DNA of 64,000 nucleotides. Source: Pseudomonas mendocina (GTDB lineage: Bacteria > Pseudomonadota > Gammaproteobacteria > Pseudomonadales > Pseudomonadaceae). Each line of letters starts with the position of its first letter. Position 1 is the stretch's first letter. Under the pieces are notes generated by a model. The model ran no database searches and was not told the origin of the DNA. It saw nothing but the letters and a program-made list of their open reading frames with translations. Shown here in pieces: positions 11,598-25,678 of the stretch. A program made the position numbers and the translations under genes. The stretch spans positions 4,030,001-4,094,000 of the forward strand of contig NZ_LR134290.1 in NCBI RefSeq assembly GCF_900636545.1. Reading direction: 5' to 3'.

Positions 11598-11667
11598 CGG
11601 GAGCGGATTTGTTCGTGTCACAGCTGGCCAGCGCCACGCGTTGATCGCGAATGAATTCGCCCCTACA
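11598..11667. repeat. REP-like repeat pair between convergent genes
   Basis: Two short elements lie between the stops of yhbY and the minus-strand DUF4149 gene. GGGAGCGGATTTGTTCG (from about 11599) resembles one half of common Pseudomonas REP sequences. ATCGCGAATGAATTCGCCCC (11644-11663) contains the perfect palindrome GCGAAT-GA-ATTCGC. This position, between convergent genes, is typical of REP elements. I did not find other copies of these exact motifs in the window. Confidence 0.55.
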
Positions 11668-11676
11668 GAACAGCCG

Positions 11677-12117
11677 CTAGCGCCTCGCTGCCGCGCCCGG
11701 CACGGGCTGCAGCACCAGCAACAGTCCACAGAACGCCATCACCAGATAGCTGAAGCGTAGCCAGTACTCTGCCTCGGGCCACTGGTGCAACGCGACGAAA
11801 TAGCTCAGGGCCATGACCGCAACGCTCAACAAGAGCTGCCCGCGCATATCCCGCAACAGACTCGCAAGCCCCTCACTGCGCAGCAGGGCAAAAGCCTGCA
11901 GCGCCACGCACACGGCCGCCAGACCAACCAGCAAGGGTGCCAGCCGCGCAGCTATTTCCTGCACCAACAGAGGTGCCAGGCCAATCTGACCGATGGCCGG
12001 CAAAATGACGAACTGCAACAACCACAAGCCGCCGACCCAGAGGGTCTGGGCCAGCTGCCAACTGACGGCAGCGGCCCGCGACGGCTGGTGCGGCTTAGAT
12101 GTGGCGGACTTCGACAA
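11677..12117 (-). CDS. DUF4149-like small membrane protein
   Basis: Small inner-membrane protein with four hydrophobic segments and the N-terminal pattern [16 protein letters not shown] typical of DUF4149 proteins. Relatives sit beside greA-carB in other pseudomonads. Function is unknown. The start is unclear: there is no ATG or well-placed GTG near the expected N-terminus. I use the TTG at 12117, which overlaps the end of greA by 23 bp. A later CTG or TTG, or a GTG at 12138, cannot be excluded. The overlap implies cotranscription with carA-carB-greA. Confidence 0.7.
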   Translation of the reverse strand: MSKSATSKPHQPSRAAAVSWQLAQTLWVGGLWLLQFVILPAIGQIGLAPLLVQEIAARLAPLLVGLAAVCVALQAFALLRSEGLASLLRDMRGQLLLSVAVMALSYFVALHQWPEAEYWLRFSYLVMAFCGLLLVLQPVPGAAARR

Positions 12118-12567
12118 TCTCGTACTCGACCAGGCCACTGGGAGTCTGCACGCCGACCACGTCACCCTCGCTCTTGCCCACCAGGGCGCGAGCGATGGGC
12201 GAACCGACGGAAATCTTGCCCTGCTTGATGTCGGCTTCATCTTCGCCAACGATCTGGTAGGTCACGCTTTCGTCAGTCTCGACGTTGGCGATTTCCACCG
12301 TGGTGCCGAAGATCACCTTGCCGGTGTGCTCGATGCTGGTGACATCGATGATCACCGCATTCTGCAGGCGGCCTTCGATATCACGCACACGCGCCTCGAC
12401 CATGCCCTGCTCTTCGCGGGCGGCATGGTATTCGGCGTTCTCCTTGAGGTCGCCCAGTTCACGAGCCTCGGCAATCGCCTGGCTCAGTGCGGGACGACGC
12501 ACCTTGGTCAGGTGCGCCAGCTCTTCTTCCAGGGCGCGAGCGCCCTGGACGGTCATGGGGTACTTGT

Positions 12568-12571
<4 letters not shown>
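12095..12571 (-). CDS. greA: Transcript cleavage factor GreA
   Basis: GreA inserts into the RNA polymerase secondary channel and stimulates cleavage of backtracked RNA. The 158-residue protein has the N-terminal coiled coil (about 1-75) with the tip acidic residues in [15 protein letters not shown] (Asp and Glu around residues 41-45) and the C-terminal FKBP-like domain. Its ATG overlaps the carB stop codon by 4 bp, so translation is probably coupled to carB. Confidence 0.97.
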
Positions 12572-15789
<3,218 letters not shown>

Positions 15790-15825
15790 TTTATCTCTCT
15801 CGAATCCTTGGGTCAGTCGGCGGGC

Positions 15826-16974
15826 TTAGCGGCGCTTGGCCATGGCTTCGATGAAGCGGTCGAACAGCGGAGCCACATCGTGCGGGCCGGGGCTCGCCTC
15901 AGGGTGCCCCTGGAAGCTGAAGGCGTCCTTGTCGGTACGCTCGATGCCCTGCAGGGTGCCATCGAACAGCGACTTGTGGATCGGGCGCAGATTGCTCGGC
16001 AGGCTGTTCTCGTCCACGGCGAAACCGTGGTTCTGGCTGGTGATCATCACCACGCCCGTGTCGAGATCCTGTACCGGGTGGTTGGCACCGTGGTGGCCGT
16101 GACCCATTTTCAGGGTCTTGGCGCCGGAGGCCAGCGCCAGCAGTTGGTGACCGAGGCAGATACCGAATACCGGGATATCGGTTTCCAGGATTTCCTTGAT
16201 CGCCTTGATCGCGTAGTCGCAGGGCTCGGGATCGCCAGGGCCATTGGAGAGGAACACACCATCAGGATTCAGGGCCAGCACTTCACTGGCCGGAGTTTGC
16301 GCCGGCACCACGGTCAGACGGCAGCTGCGAGCGACCAGCATGCGCAGGATGTTCAGCTTCACGCCGTAGTCGTAGGCAACGACGTGGTACGGCAGATCGG
16401 CAGCGGCGATTTCCGGATGACTGTCGTTTTCCAGACTCCACACGCTGGAGCGCCATTCGTAAGGCTTGTCGCAGGTGACTTCCTTGGCCAGGTCCATGCC
16501 CTTGAGGCCCGGGAAGCTGCGCGCCAGCTCCAAAGCTTTCTCTTCGGTAGCGTCGTCACCGACCAGGATGCAGCCGTTCTGCGAGCCCTTCTCACGCAGG
16601 ATGCGGGTCAGGCGACGGGTATCGATGCCGGCGATGGCGACGGTACCGTTCTCTTTCAGGTACTCGTCCAGCGGTTGCTTGTCACGCCAGTTGCTGGAAA
16701 TCAGCGGCAGATCGCGAATGATCAGGCCAGCGGCCCAGACGCGGTTGGACTCGGCATCTTCCGGCGTGGTGCCGGTATTGCCGATGTGCGGGTAAGTCAG
16801 GGTAACGATCTGCTGGGCATAGGATGGATCGGTAAGGATTTCCTGATAGCCGGTCATGGCGGTGTTGAACACCACCTCTCCGATCGTCTGGCCATCGGCC
16901 CCGATGGAATCGCCGCGAAAAATGCTGCCGTCAGCAAGGGCCAAAATGGCAGGTTTGGGGGCTGGCTTAGTCAA
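15826..16974 (-). CDS. carA: Carbamoyl-phosphate synthase small (glutaminase) subunit
   Basis: CarA is the class I glutamine amidotransferase that supplies ammonia to CarB. The 382-residue protein carries the nucleophile Cys in [14 protein letters not shown] and the His-Glu pair in [13 protein letters not shown]. The frame is open 11 codons further upstream, but I place the start at the TTG at 16974: GGAGG lies 5 nt upstream (16980-16984) and the protein then begins with the conserved TKPA...ILALADGS. The strong hairpin at 17019-17058 and a 25-codon reading frame through it suggest attenuation control. Confidence 0.96.
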   Translation of the reverse strand: MTKPAPKPAILALADGSIFRGDSIGADGQTIGEVVFNTAMTGYQEILTDPSYAQQIVTLTYPHIGNTGTTPEDAESNRVWAAGLIIRDLPLISSNWRDKQPLDEYLKENGTVAIAGIDTRRLTRILREKGSQNGCILVGDDATEEKALELARSFPGLKGMDLAKEVTCDKPYEWRSSVWSLENDSHPEIAAADLPYHVVAYDYGVKLNILRMLVARSCRLTVVPAQTPASEVLALNPDGVFLSNGPGDPEPCDYAIKAIKEILETDIPVFGICLGHQLLALASGAKTLKMGHGHHGANHPVQDLDTGVVMITSQNHGFAVDENSLPSNLRPIHKSLFDGTLQGIERTDKDAFSFQGHPEASPGPHDVAPLFDRFIEAMAKRR

Positions 16975-16991
16975 GAAGACCTCCGTCTCGA

Positions 16992-17069
16992 TCAAGGCTT
17001 GAAGCAAACGCAGGTTGTAAAAAAGCGGGATGACGTGTGAAGGTCATCCCGCTTTTTTATTTGAGCCAT
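16992..17069 (-). CDS. Candidate carA leader peptide (25 codons)
   Basis: An ATG-initiated frame of 25 codons that starts just upstream of the carA leader hairpin, reads through its whole stem-loop and ends with TGA 17 bp before the carA TTG. It has two adjacent Phe codons encoded by the T run of the hairpin. The ribosome binding site is weak (only CAGA nearby). A second frame, 16967-17047, starts inside the hairpin and ends overlapping the carA start. Translation through the hairpin would prevent it from forming, as in pyrBI-type attenuators. This is inference; I have no homology evidence for the peptide. Confidence 0.35.
   Translation of the reverse strand: MAQIKKRDDLHTSSRFFTTCVCFKP
17019..17058. 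terminator. Strong bidirectional hairpin between dapB and carA (terminator or attenuator)
   Basis: A perfect 16-bp stem (AAAAAAGCGGGATGAC paired with GTCATCCCGCTTTTTT) with an 8-nt loop and T runs in both directions. On the minus strand it ends dapB transcripts 45 bp before carA. No good promoter is visible in those 45 bp, so carA may be transcribed through the hairpin, which would make it an attenuator. Confidence 0.88.
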
Positions 17070-17164
17070 TCTGCGTAACTTTTAGTGGACACACTAAAAC
17101 AGGAAGCTTACAGGAAAACCCTTTTTCGGTCCACCCGATAAGACGCCTCAGTCACACATTCGCG

Positions 17165-19172
<2,008 letters not shown>

Positions 19173-19215
19173 AGTTGTGCTGCACTCTCAGATTCGTGAG
19201 CTCCAGATACGCCGA

Positions 19216-19235
19216 CGCGGGAGAAGGCTCCCGCG
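19216..19235. other. Hairpin in the dnaK-dnaJ gap
   Basis: A perfect 8-bp stem CGCGGGAG / CTCCCGCG with a 4-nt loop in the 135-bp gap between dnaK and dnaJ. No T tract follows in either direction, so it is more likely an mRNA-processing or stability hairpin that tunes dnaJ relative to dnaK than a terminator. A second looser GC-rich repeat (GCGGCC / GGCCGC) lies nearer the dnaK stop. Confidence 0.45.
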
Positions 19236-19307
19236 CGGCGAATCCTGCCCGTCGCGAGCGACGGTGGAGCGTAAAGAAGAGGCGGCCCGCTGAGCAGGCC
19301 GCGTCCC

Positions 19308-21224
19308 TTACTTGTTCTCCTTGACCTCTTCGAACTCAGCGTCGACCACGTCGTCACCAGCATCCTTGGCATCGCCGGCATCGGCCTGCGCGGCACCACC
19401 TTGCGGCTGTTCGGCGTACATCTTCTGCGCCAGCGGCGTGGTAGCTTCGGACAGTGCGTTCATCTTGGCTTCGATGGCCGCCTTGTCGTCGCCCTTCACG
19501 GCAACTTCCAGCTCGCCAATGGCCTTCTCGATCGCTGCCTTCTCGTCGGCAGTGGCCTTGTCGCCCGCCTCGGTGAGCATCTTACGGGTCGCGTGCACCA
19601 GCTGATCACCCTGGTTACGAGCAGTGGCCAGCTCTTCGAACTTGCGGTCTTCCTCGGCGTTGGCCTCGGCGTCACGCACCATTTGCTCGATCTCTTCCTC
19701 GGACAGACCAGAGTTGGCCTTGATCACGATGGACTGCTGCTTGCCAGTAGCCTTGTCCTTGGCGGACACGTGCAGGATACCGTTGGCATCGATATCGAAG
19801 GTCACTTCGATCTGCGGCACGCCACGCGGAGCCGGCGGAATCTCGGCCAGGTCGAACTTGCCCAGCGACTTGTTCTGCGCAGCCTGCTTACGCTCACCCT
19901 GCAGCACGTGAATGGTCACGGCGCTCTGGTTGTCATCGGCAGTGGAGAACACCTGCGACTTCTTGGTCGGGATGGTGGTGTTCTTCTCGATCAGCGCGGT
20001 CATCACGCCGCCCATGGTTTCGATACCCAGGGTCAGCGGGGAAACGTCCAGCAGCAGCACGTCCTTGACGTCGCCAGCCAGAACCGCGCCCTGAATGGCA
20101 GCGCCCATGGCCACGGCTTCGTCCGGGTTGACGTCCTTGCGCGGCTCCTTGCCGAAGAACTCGGCAACGGTCTTCTGTACCAGCGGCATACGGGTCTGAC
20201 CGCCGACCAGGATCACGTCGTCGATCTTGCTGACGTCGATACCGGCGTCTTTCAGTGCAGTGCGGCACGGCTCGATGGTGCGCTGCACCAGATCTTCGAC
20301 CAGCGACTCCAGCTTGGAACGGGAGATCTTCACGTTCAGGTGCTTAGGACCGGTCGCGTCTGCAGTGATGTACGGCAGGTTGACGTCGGTCTGCTGGCTC
20401 GAGGACAGCTCGATCTTGGCCTTCTCGGCAGCTTCCTTCAGGCGCTGCATAGCCAGCGGGTCGCCCTTGAGGTTCATGCCGGTTTCTTTCTTGAATTCGT
20501 CGACGAGGTAATCGATCAGGCGAATATCGAAGTCCTCACCACCGAGGAAGGTGTCACCGTTGGTGGCCAGTACTTCGAACTGGTGCTCGCCGTCGACTTC
20601 GGCGATCTCGATCACCGACACGTCGAAGGTACCACCACCCAGGTCATAGACGATCACGGTGTGGTCGCCCTTGGCCTTGTCCATGCCGTAGGCCAGTGCA
20701 GCCGCGGTCGGCTCGTTGATGATGCGCTTGACGTCCAGACCGGCGATGCGACCGGCGTCCTTGGTGGCCTGACGCTGGCTGTCGTTGAAGTAGGCCGGAA
20801 CGGTGATCACCGCTTCGGTCACCGGCTCGCCCAGGTAGTCCTCGGCGGTCTTCTTCATTTTCTTCAGCACTTCGGCGCTGATCTGCGGCGGCGCCATTTT
20901 CTGGCCGTTCACTTCGACCCAGGCGTCGTTGTTGTCAGCCTTGACGATCTTGTACGGAACCATCTGGATGTCTTTCTGCACGACATCCTCGTCGAAACGA
21001 CGACCGATCAGACGCTTCACCGCATACAGGGTGTTGTGCGGGTTGGTCACAGCCTGACGCTTGGCCGACTGGCCAACCAGAATTTCGCCGTCGTTGGCGT
21101 ACGCGATGATGGACGGCGTAGTGCGAGCGCCTTCGGCGTTCTCCAGCACTTTGACGTTGCCGTTTTCCAGAATGGAGACGCAGGAGTTGGTGGTCCCCAG
21201 GTCGATACCGATGATTTTGCCCAT
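19308..21224 (-). CDS. dnaK: Chaperone DnaK (Hsp70)
   Basis: DnaK is the central ATP-driven chaperone and, with DnaJ and GrpE, also regulates sigma-32. The 638-residue protein shows the Hsp70 signatures [12 protein letters not shown] (residues 4-15), [12 protein letters not shown] (about 193-204) and the third signature [14 protein letters not shown] (about 340), then the substrate-binding domain and a Gly/Ala/Asp-rich tail ending in EEVKENK. It is preceded by a near-perfect sigma-32 promoter at 21301-21328. Confidence 0.98.
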   Translation of the reverse strand: MGKIIGIDLGTTNSCVSILENGNVKVLENAEGARTTPSIIAYANDGEILVGQSAKRQAVTNPHNTLYAVKRLIGRRFDEDVVQKDIQMVPYKIVKADNNDAWVEVNGQKMAPPQISAEVLKKMKKTAEDYLGEPVTEAVITVPAYFNDSQRQATKDAGRIAGLDVKRIINEPTAAALAYGMDKAKGDHTVIVYDLGGGTFDVSVIEIAEVDGEHQFEVLATNGDTFLGGEDFDIRLIDYLVDEFKKETGMNLKGDPLAMQRLKEAAEKAKIELSSSQQTDVNLPYITADATGPKHLNVKISRSKLESLVEDLVQRTIEPCRTALKDAGIDVSKIDDVILVGGQTRMPLVQKTVAEFFGKEPRKDVNPDEAVAMGAAIQGAVLAGDVKDVLLLDVSPLTLGIETMGGVMTALIEKNTTIPTKKSQVFSTADDNQSAVTIHVLQGERKQAAQNKSLGKFDLAEIPPAPRGVPQIEVTFDIDANGILHVSAKDKATGKQQSIVIKANSGLSEEEIEQMVRDAEANAEEDRKFEELATARNQGDQLVHATRKMLTEAGDKATADEKAAIEKAIGELEVAVKGDDKAAIEAKMNALSEATTPLAQKMYAEQPQGGAAQADAGDAKDAGDDVVDAEFEEVKENK

Positions 21225-21300
21225 GACAATTCTCCCGAAACTTTGATTTTTCCGTCGCCTCGTTTCACAGGCGCCGGCAGCACTAAAACGCTTGATTCAA

Positions 21301-21328
21301 AAATGGGGTCGCCCCCGGAAATTTCAAG
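21301..21328 (-). promoter_or_regulatory. Sigma-32 heat-shock promoter of dnaK
   Basis: On the minus strand CTTGAAA, a 13-nt spacer and CCCCATTT match the sigma-32 consensus (CTTGAAA, about 13-15 nt, CCCCATnT). The -35 element contains the TGA stop codon of grpE, so the end of grpE and the start of the dnaK promoter share bases. Confidence 0.88.
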
Positions 21329-21893
21329 CCTGCTCGTCGATGGACGGCGGCGGCGTGGTCGGCGCCTTGCTGACCACGACCATGGCCGGGCGCAGCAGAC
21401 GACCGTTGAGCAGATAACCCTTCTGGAACACCTTGAGCACCGAGTTCGGCTCGACCTTGATGCTCTCCTCCATCGCCATCGCCTGATGATGCTCAGGATT
21501 GAACGGAGCGCCATGCGGGTCGATCGCTTCGAGCTGATGACGCGCCAGAGTGTCGAGGAACAGCTTGAGGGTCAGTTGCATACCCTCACGCACAGCCTTG
21601 ATGGCTTCGTCGTCCGGGCTGGACAGCTCCAGACCACGCTCCAGGCTGTCGACCACCGGCAGCAGGTCGTTGGCGAACTTCTCCAGCGCAAACTTGTGCG
21701 CCTTCTCCACATCCTGCTCGGCGCGACGGCGCACATTCTGCAGCTCGGCCGCTACGCGCAAAGACTGATCCTGCGCCGCAGCCAGCTGCTCTTCCAGGGC
21801 CTGTACGCGAGCCGCCAGGTCGTCGCTCGACGCGGCGTTCTCGGCCGCCTGAGTCTCGGGGTTCTGCGTATCCAGGTTCTGTTCGTCAGCCAT
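21324..21893 (-). CDS. grpE: Nucleotide exchange factor GrpE
   Basis: GrpE dimers release ADP from DnaK. The 189-residue protein has an acidic, disordered N-terminus, a long coiled coil (about 35-90) and the C-terminal beta domain containing FNPEHHQAM and the signature ending in [11 protein letters not shown]. The frame is open 40 codons upstream, but MADEQN fits the family start and follows a GGAG-type site, so the ATG at 21893 is used. It lies first in the grpE-dnaK-dnaJ order behind its own sigma-32 promoter. Confidence 0.96.
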   Translation of the reverse strand: MADEQNLDTQNPETQAAENAASSDDLAARVQALEEQLAAAQDQSLRVAAELQNVRRRAEQDVEKAHKFALEKFANDLLPVVDSLERGLELSSPDDEAIKAVREGMQLTLKLFLDTLARHQLEAIDPHGAPFNPEHHQAMAMEESIKVEPNSVLKVFQKGYLLNGRLLRPAMVVVSKAPTTPPPSIDEQA

Positions 21894-21946
21894 GCCTATC
21901 TCCTCTCGAATGAATCGGCGCGAGTCCGGCTCGCGCTCCTGCCGCC

Positions 21947-21975
21947 TATATGGAGCCAATTCCACAGCTTTCAAG
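21947..21975 (-). promoter_or_regulatory. Sigma-32 heat-shock promoter of grpE
   Basis: On the minus strand CTTGAAA, a 13-nt spacer and CTCCATAT match the sigma-32 consensus closely. It lies 54 bp upstream of the grpE start codon, in the 158-bp region shared with divergent recN. Confidence 0.8.
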
Positions 21976-22012
21976 GGGCGATAGACGAGGATTGCCAGGA
22001 AAAGAAAAAACA

Positions 22013-22028
22013 CTGTATAAATAACCAG
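22013..22028 (+). promoter_or_regulatory. LexA (SOS) box of recN
   Basis: CTGTATAAATAACCAG matches the gammaproteobacterial LexA box CTGT-N8-ACAG except for one base in the last half-site. It ends 23 bp before the recN ATG, where it can block the promoter. recN is a standard SOS gene. Confidence 0.82.
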
Positions 22029-22051
22029 ACATCAACTCGGGAGCGTTCGCC

Positions 22052-23728
22052 ATGCTGGTGCACCTGTCCATTCACAATTACGCCATCGTCGACCACCTGG
22101 ATCTCGAACTGGATGCCGGCATGAGCGCCATCAGCGGCGAGACCGGTGCCGGTAAGTCGATCATGCTCGACGCCCTCGGCCTGTGCCTGGGTGATCGCGC
22201 CGACAGCGGGGTGGTGCGCCCTGGCGCGGACAAGGCGGACATCCTCGCCAGCTTCGACCTTGCTGACATCCCCGAGGCCCGCTCCTGGCTCGCCGAACGT
22301 GATCTGGACAACGATGGGCCGTGCATCCTGCGCCGGGTGATCACCGCCGAAGGTCGTTCGCGCGGCTACATCAATGGCAGCCCCTGCCCACAGGCGGACC
22401 TCAAGGCCATTGGCGAGCTGATCATCGACATCCACAGCCAGCACGAACATCAATCACTGCTCAAGACCGACACCCATCGCCGCCTGCTCGACGAATACGC
22501 CGGCAGCCAGGAACTGGCGCGCCAGGTGCAACTCGCCGCGCAACGCTGGAAGCAGACGCGTAACGAGCTGGAGCGAATTTCCAGCCAAGGTGACGAACAG
22601 CGCGCCCGCCACCAGTTGCTCAGCTATCAACTCGAAGAGCTGGAGAATCTCGCCCTAGGCGACAACGAACTGGAACAACTGGAGCAGGAGCACAAGGCCC
22701 TGAGCAATGCCGACGCACTGCTCGGCGCCTGTCGCCAGGTGCTCGACCTGTGCAGCGAAAGCGACGCAGGCAATGTGCTGTCGGCACTCACCGCCAGCCT
22801 CAACCGCCTGGGTGCGTTCGGCGGCCAGAGCGGCGCCATCGGCGAAGCCAGCAATCTGCTGGCCAGTGCGCAAATTCAGGTGGAGGAAGCCATCGGTGAA
22901 CTCAACCGCTTCGTCGATCACTTCGACGCCGATCCCGAGCGCCAGCAGTTTCTCGAAGAACGCCTGGACACCATCTATACCCTGGCGCGCAAGCACCGCA
23001 TCCAGCCCACCGAGCTGACCGCCCTGCAACAACAACTGTTCGAAGAACTCGAAGGCCTGAATGCCGACGACCAGGCCAGTGAACGCCTGGCCGAGGAACT
23101 GGCCGCCTACGAGCGTCATTATCAGGAAAAGGCAGCCGAACTCAGCACGCTGCGCAGCAACGCCGCCGAGCGCCTGTCAGCGGCTGTAGAACAGGAGATG
23201 CAGGCGCTGGGCATGCCTGGAGGGCGTTTCAACATCCAGCTGCAGGCCATGAATAACGAAGAGCCACATGCCAATGGCCTGGAAACCGTGGAGTTCCTGG
23301 TCAGTGCCAACCCTGGTCAGCCGCTGCGCGGCCTGGCCAAGGTCGCCTCGGGCGGCGAGCTGTCGCGCATCAGCCTGGCCATCCAGGTGATCACCGCACA
23401 AACCTCACGGGTTCCGACCTTGGTATTCGATGAAGTGGATGTGGGCATCGGCGGCCCCACTGCCGAAGTGGTCGGCCAGCTTCTGCGCCGCCTCGGCGAG
23501 CGCGGCCAGGTGCTGTGCGTGACCCACCTGCCGCAGGTGGCTGCACAGGGCCACCAGCACCTGTTCGTACACAAGCGGCGCGGCGAGGATGCCACGTCCA
23601 CTGCTGTGAGCAAGCTGGACGAAAGCGGCCGTGTCGAGGAGATCGCGCGCATGCTCGGCGGCGTCGACCTGACCGCAGAGTCCCTGGCCCATGCCCGCAA
23701 GATGGTCACCAGCGCGCAGGCCGCCTGA
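22052..23728 (+). CDS. recN: DNA repair protein RecN
   Basis: RecN is an SMC-like ATPase that acts on double-strand breaks. The 558-residue protein has the Walker A motif GETGAGKS (residues 29-36) near the N-terminus, a long coiled coil (about 150-370) and a C-terminal half with the ABC signature ASGGELSR (about 431) and Walker B LVFDEVDVGIGG. It is preceded by a LexA box and is divergent from grpE. A bidirectional terminator follows. Confidence 0.97.
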   Translation: MLVHLSIHNYAIVDHLDLELDAGMSAISGETGAGKSIMLDALGLCLGDRADSGVVRPGADKADILASFDLADIPEARSWLAERDLDNDGPCILRRVITAEGRSRGYINGSPCPQADLKAIGELIIDIHSQHEHQSLLKTDTHRRLLDEYAGSQELARQVQLAAQRWKQTRNELERISSQGDEQRARHQLLSYQLEELENLALGDNELEQLEQEHKALSNADALLGACRQVLDLCSESDAGNVLSALTASLNRLGAFGGQSGAIGEASNLLASAQIQVEEAIGELNRFVDHFDADPERQQFLEERLDTIYTLARKHRIQPTELTALQQQLFEELEGLNADDQASERLAEELAAYERHYQEKAAELSTLRSNAAERLSAAVEQEMQALGMPGGRFNIQLQAMNNEEPHANGLETVEFLVSANPGQPLRGLAKVASGGELSRISLAIQVITAQTSRVPTLVFDEVDVGIGGPTAEVVGQLLRRLGERGQVLCVTHLPQVAAQGHQHLFVHKRRGEDATSTAVSKLDESGRVEEIARMLGGVDLTAESLAHARKMVTSAQAA

Positions 23729-23793
23729 AACGCCTTCCCCCCTCACGCCCCGGGACAGCGAGCCTGCGGCATTACATCCAGCCAGGACAAAAC

Positions 23794-23821
23794 AAAAAGG
23801 CGGCCCGAAGGTCGCCTTTTT
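23794..23821. terminator. Bidirectional terminator between recN and fur
   Basis: Inverted repeat AAAAAGGCG / CGCCTTTTT around a 9-nt centre, with A and T runs on both sides, between the convergent recN and fur genes. It serves both directions. Confidence 0.82.
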
Positions 23822-23837
23822 CATTACCGCAGAAGCA

Positions 23838-24242
23838 TCAGCTCTTCTTGCGTACGTACAGCACCAGATTGTGATCGACGAGCTCGAAGCCGTGCTCCTT
23901 GACGATTTCCTTCTGGCGCTTCTCGATCTCGGAATCGAAGAACTCGATCACCTCACCGGAATCGACACAGACCATATGGTCGTGGTGACCGCTGTCAGCA
24001 AGCTCGAACACGGCATGGCCGCCATCGAAGTTGTGACGCACCACCAGGCCAGCGGCCTCGAACTGAGTCAGCACGCGGTATACGGTGGCTAGGCCAACGT
24101 CTTCGCCCGCTTCCATCAGCGCCTTGTAAACATCCTCCGCACTCATGTGGCGGTGCTCGGCGTTATCGAGCATCTGCAGGATTTTGACCCGTGGCAGAGT
24201 CACCTTCAGTCCAGCTTTGCGCAGTTCGTTATTTTCAACCAT
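23838..24242 (-). CDS. fur: Ferric uptake regulator Fur
   Basis: Fur is the Fe(II)-dependent dimeric repressor of iron-uptake genes. The 134-residue protein has the N-terminal winged helix (about 1-80, with AEDVYKALMEAGEDVGLATVYR) and the C-terminal metal-binding and dimerisation domain with HHDHMVC (about 87-93). It has a single cysteine, as in the P. aeruginosa protein, so it lacks the structural CxxC zinc site of E. coli Fur. The start MVENNELRKAG (24242) is preferred over an upstream in-frame ATG. It is divergent from bamE, an arrangement known as fur-omlA in Pseudomonas. Confidence 0.97.
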   Translation of the reverse strand: MVENNELRKAGLKVTLPRVKILQMLDNAEHRHMSAEDVYKALMEAGEDVGLATVYRVLTQFEAAGLVVRHNFDGGHAVFELADSGHHDHMVCVDSGEVIEFFDSEIEKRQKEIVKEHGFELVDHNLVLYVRKKS

Positions 24243-24266
24243 GGTCTGCTTTCTCATGGATGCTGC

Positions 24267-24295
24267 TTCGCAGCACCCTTCAATACGGGTATGAT
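24267..24295 (+). promoter_or_regulatory. Sigma-70 promoter of bamE
   Basis: TTCGCA and TATGAT with a 17-nt spacer, about 41 bp upstream of the bamE start codon, in the 94-bp region shared with fur. The -35 matches four of six consensus bases and the -10 five of six. Confidence 0.55.
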
Positions 24296-24336
24296 CCGGG
24301 GTTCAAGTTGCCCAAGATAGTGGAAGTCACCCTCCG

Positions 24337-24855
24337 ATGCAAAAAACCAAGCTCTTGCTGACCAGCCTGTCGCTGACCGGGCTCTTCGCACTCGCCGGTT
24401 GTTCATTCCCCGGGGTTTACAAGATCGACATTCAACAGGGCAATGTCGTGACACAGGACATGATAGACCAGCTGCGCCCTGGAATGACCCGGCGCCAAGT
24501 GCGGTTTATCATGGGCAACCCGCTGATCACCGACACCTTCCATGCCGATCGCTGGGATTACCTGTACAGCATCCAGCCAGGCGGCGGTCAACGCCTGCAG
24601 GAGCGCGTCAGCCTGGTGTTCGACGGCAGCGACCAACTGGTCGGCCTGGCCGGCGATTTCATGCCTGGCGTCAGCCGTGATCAGGCGATCATGGGTGAAG
24701 GCAGCGACACCAGCAGTGCCCAGCCGCAAGCCAAACCGCAGGAAGACACCCCGCCAGCGCCCGGTTCCCTGCTGGAACAGATCCAGCGCGAAGTGGATCA
24801 GGTCGAGACCGTCCCGGTTCCGACCCCCGAGCCGCTGGATACCGATCCGCAGTAA
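24337..24855 (+). CDS. bamE: Outer-membrane assembly lipoprotein BamE (OmlA/SmpA)
   Basis: BamE is a lipoprotein of the BAM complex that inserts beta-barrel proteins into the outer membrane. The 172-residue precursor has a lipoprotein signal peptide with lipobox LAGC (Cys at 22), followed by the SmpA/OmlA domain with [21 protein letters not shown] (about 46-66) and WDYLY. A Pro/Gln/Glu-rich tail (about 125-172) extends past the domain and is longer than in E. coli BamE. A strong terminator follows. Confidence 0.95.
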   Translation: MQKTKLLLTSLSLTGLFALAGCSFPGVYKIDIQQGNVVTQDMIDQLRPGMTRRQVRFIMGNPLITDTFHADRWDYLYSIQPGGGQRLQERVSLVFDGSDQLVGLAGDFMPGVSRDQAIMGEGSDTSSAQPQAKPQEDTPPAPGSLLEQIQREVDQVETVPVPTPEPLDTDPQ

Positions 24856-24866
24856 CAAGCGGACAC

Positions 24867-24896
24867 GAAAAAGCCCGGACGAGTCCGGGCTTTTTT
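24867..24896. terminator. Terminator between bamE and rnfH
   Basis: AAAAAGCCCGGAC / GTCCGGGCTTTTTT stem with a 3-nt centre, 11 bp past the bamE stop codon. A and T runs on both sides let it also serve the convergent rnfH-side transcript. Confidence 0.9.
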
Positions 24897-24930
24897 CATA
24901 TCTACCCTCTGCCGAACGGTCTTGCAGTAA

Positions 24931-25251
24931 TCAGGCTGGCTCCCCGCCGTCTTCCCGCGCCTTGGCTTTGGCTGCACGCTGCTTGCGCACTTCTTTCGGA
25001 TCGGCAATCAGCGGCCGATAGATCTCGACTCGCTCCCCTTCCTCCAGCACTCGATCTTCCGGCTTGCTTACCGCCTTGCCGAAAATACCCAACGGCGCCT
25101 GGCCGAGGTCCAGTTCAGGGAAGAACTGCTGCATGCCTGAGCGCAATGCCGCTTCCCGCACCGTCGTGCCAACCGGCACCGACAGGCGCAGGAGCTTCTG
25201 CCGCTCAGCGAGGGCATAGACCACCTCGATAGCGATACTGGGCTTATCCAT
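24931..25251 (-). CDS. rnfH: RnfH family protein (UPF0125)
   Basis: A 106-residue ubiquitin-fold (beta-grasp) protein of the RnfH/UPF0125 family. Conserved stretches are IEVVYAL near the N-terminus, LGIFGKAV and GERVEIYRPLIADPKEVRKQRA near the C-terminus, followed by a basic tail. Function is uncertain; it was once described as RatB, a partner of RatA. It overlaps the end of ratA by 8 bp, so the two are co-translated. Confidence 0.9.
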   Translation of the reverse strand: MDKPSIAIEVVYALAERQKLLRLSVPVGTTVREAALRSGMQQFFPELDLGQAPLGIFGKAVSKPEDRVLEEGERVEIYRPLIADPKEVRKQRAAKAKAREDGGEPA

Positions 25252-25678
25252 ACAACTGCTTGGCTCGCTGGCAGAAGGCGTCGACCATGGTGTTGGCCGC
25301 CTGGTTGAACAACGGGCCCAGCGTGGCGCGCACCAGAGGCCCGGCGTAGTCGAAGGTCAGGTCCAGGCTGATCTTGCAGGCCTTGTCGCCCAGCGCCTTG
25401 AACTCCCAGATGCCATTGAGGCTGGTGAACGGCCCCTCCTGAAGATTCATCTCGATGCGCTGCCCGGGCAGCAGCACATTACGCGTGACGAAGCGCTGGC
25501 CGATACCGCCCTTGGCCACTTCGAGGCTAGCCAGCATGTGCGTCTCGCTGGCTTCCAATATTTCACTGGCGCTACACCAGGGCAGAAACTGCGGGTAGCT
25601 GGCCACATCGTTAACGAGGTCATACAGCGCCTGCGCCGGATAAGGCAGCAACGCCGAGCGCTGGATTCGAGTAGTCAT
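25244..25678 (-). CDS. ratA: RatA/Coq10-type START-domain protein
   Basis: A 144-residue polyketide-cyclase/Coq10 START-like protein. The start MTTRIQRSALLPYPAQALYDLVNDVASYPQFLPWC is typical of the family. In E. coli it was described as a toxin blocking 70S assembly, while the eukaryotic homologue Coq10 binds ubiquinone; the ubiquinone role is as likely here. Its ATG directly follows the stop codon of the upstream sodium-symporter gene, and it overlaps rnfH, forming a three-gene unit. Confidence 0.9.
   Translation of the reverse strand: MTTRIQRSALLPYPAQALYDLVNDVASYPQFLPWCSASEILEASETHMLASLEVAKGGIGQRFVTRNVLLPGQRIEMNLQEGPFTSLNGIWEFKALGDKACKISLDLTFDYAGPLVRATLGPLFNQAANTMVDAFCQRAKQLYG

Noticed and set aside
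19401..22124. A 907-codon open frame on the plus strand opposite dnaK and grpE
   Set aside because: Antisense to two conserved chaperone genes and ends inside recN; no ribosome site or domain.
24243..24336. A Fur box in the fur-bamE intergenic region
   Set aside because: No stretch close to the GATAATGATAATCATTATC pattern is present. AT-rich segments there are too short.
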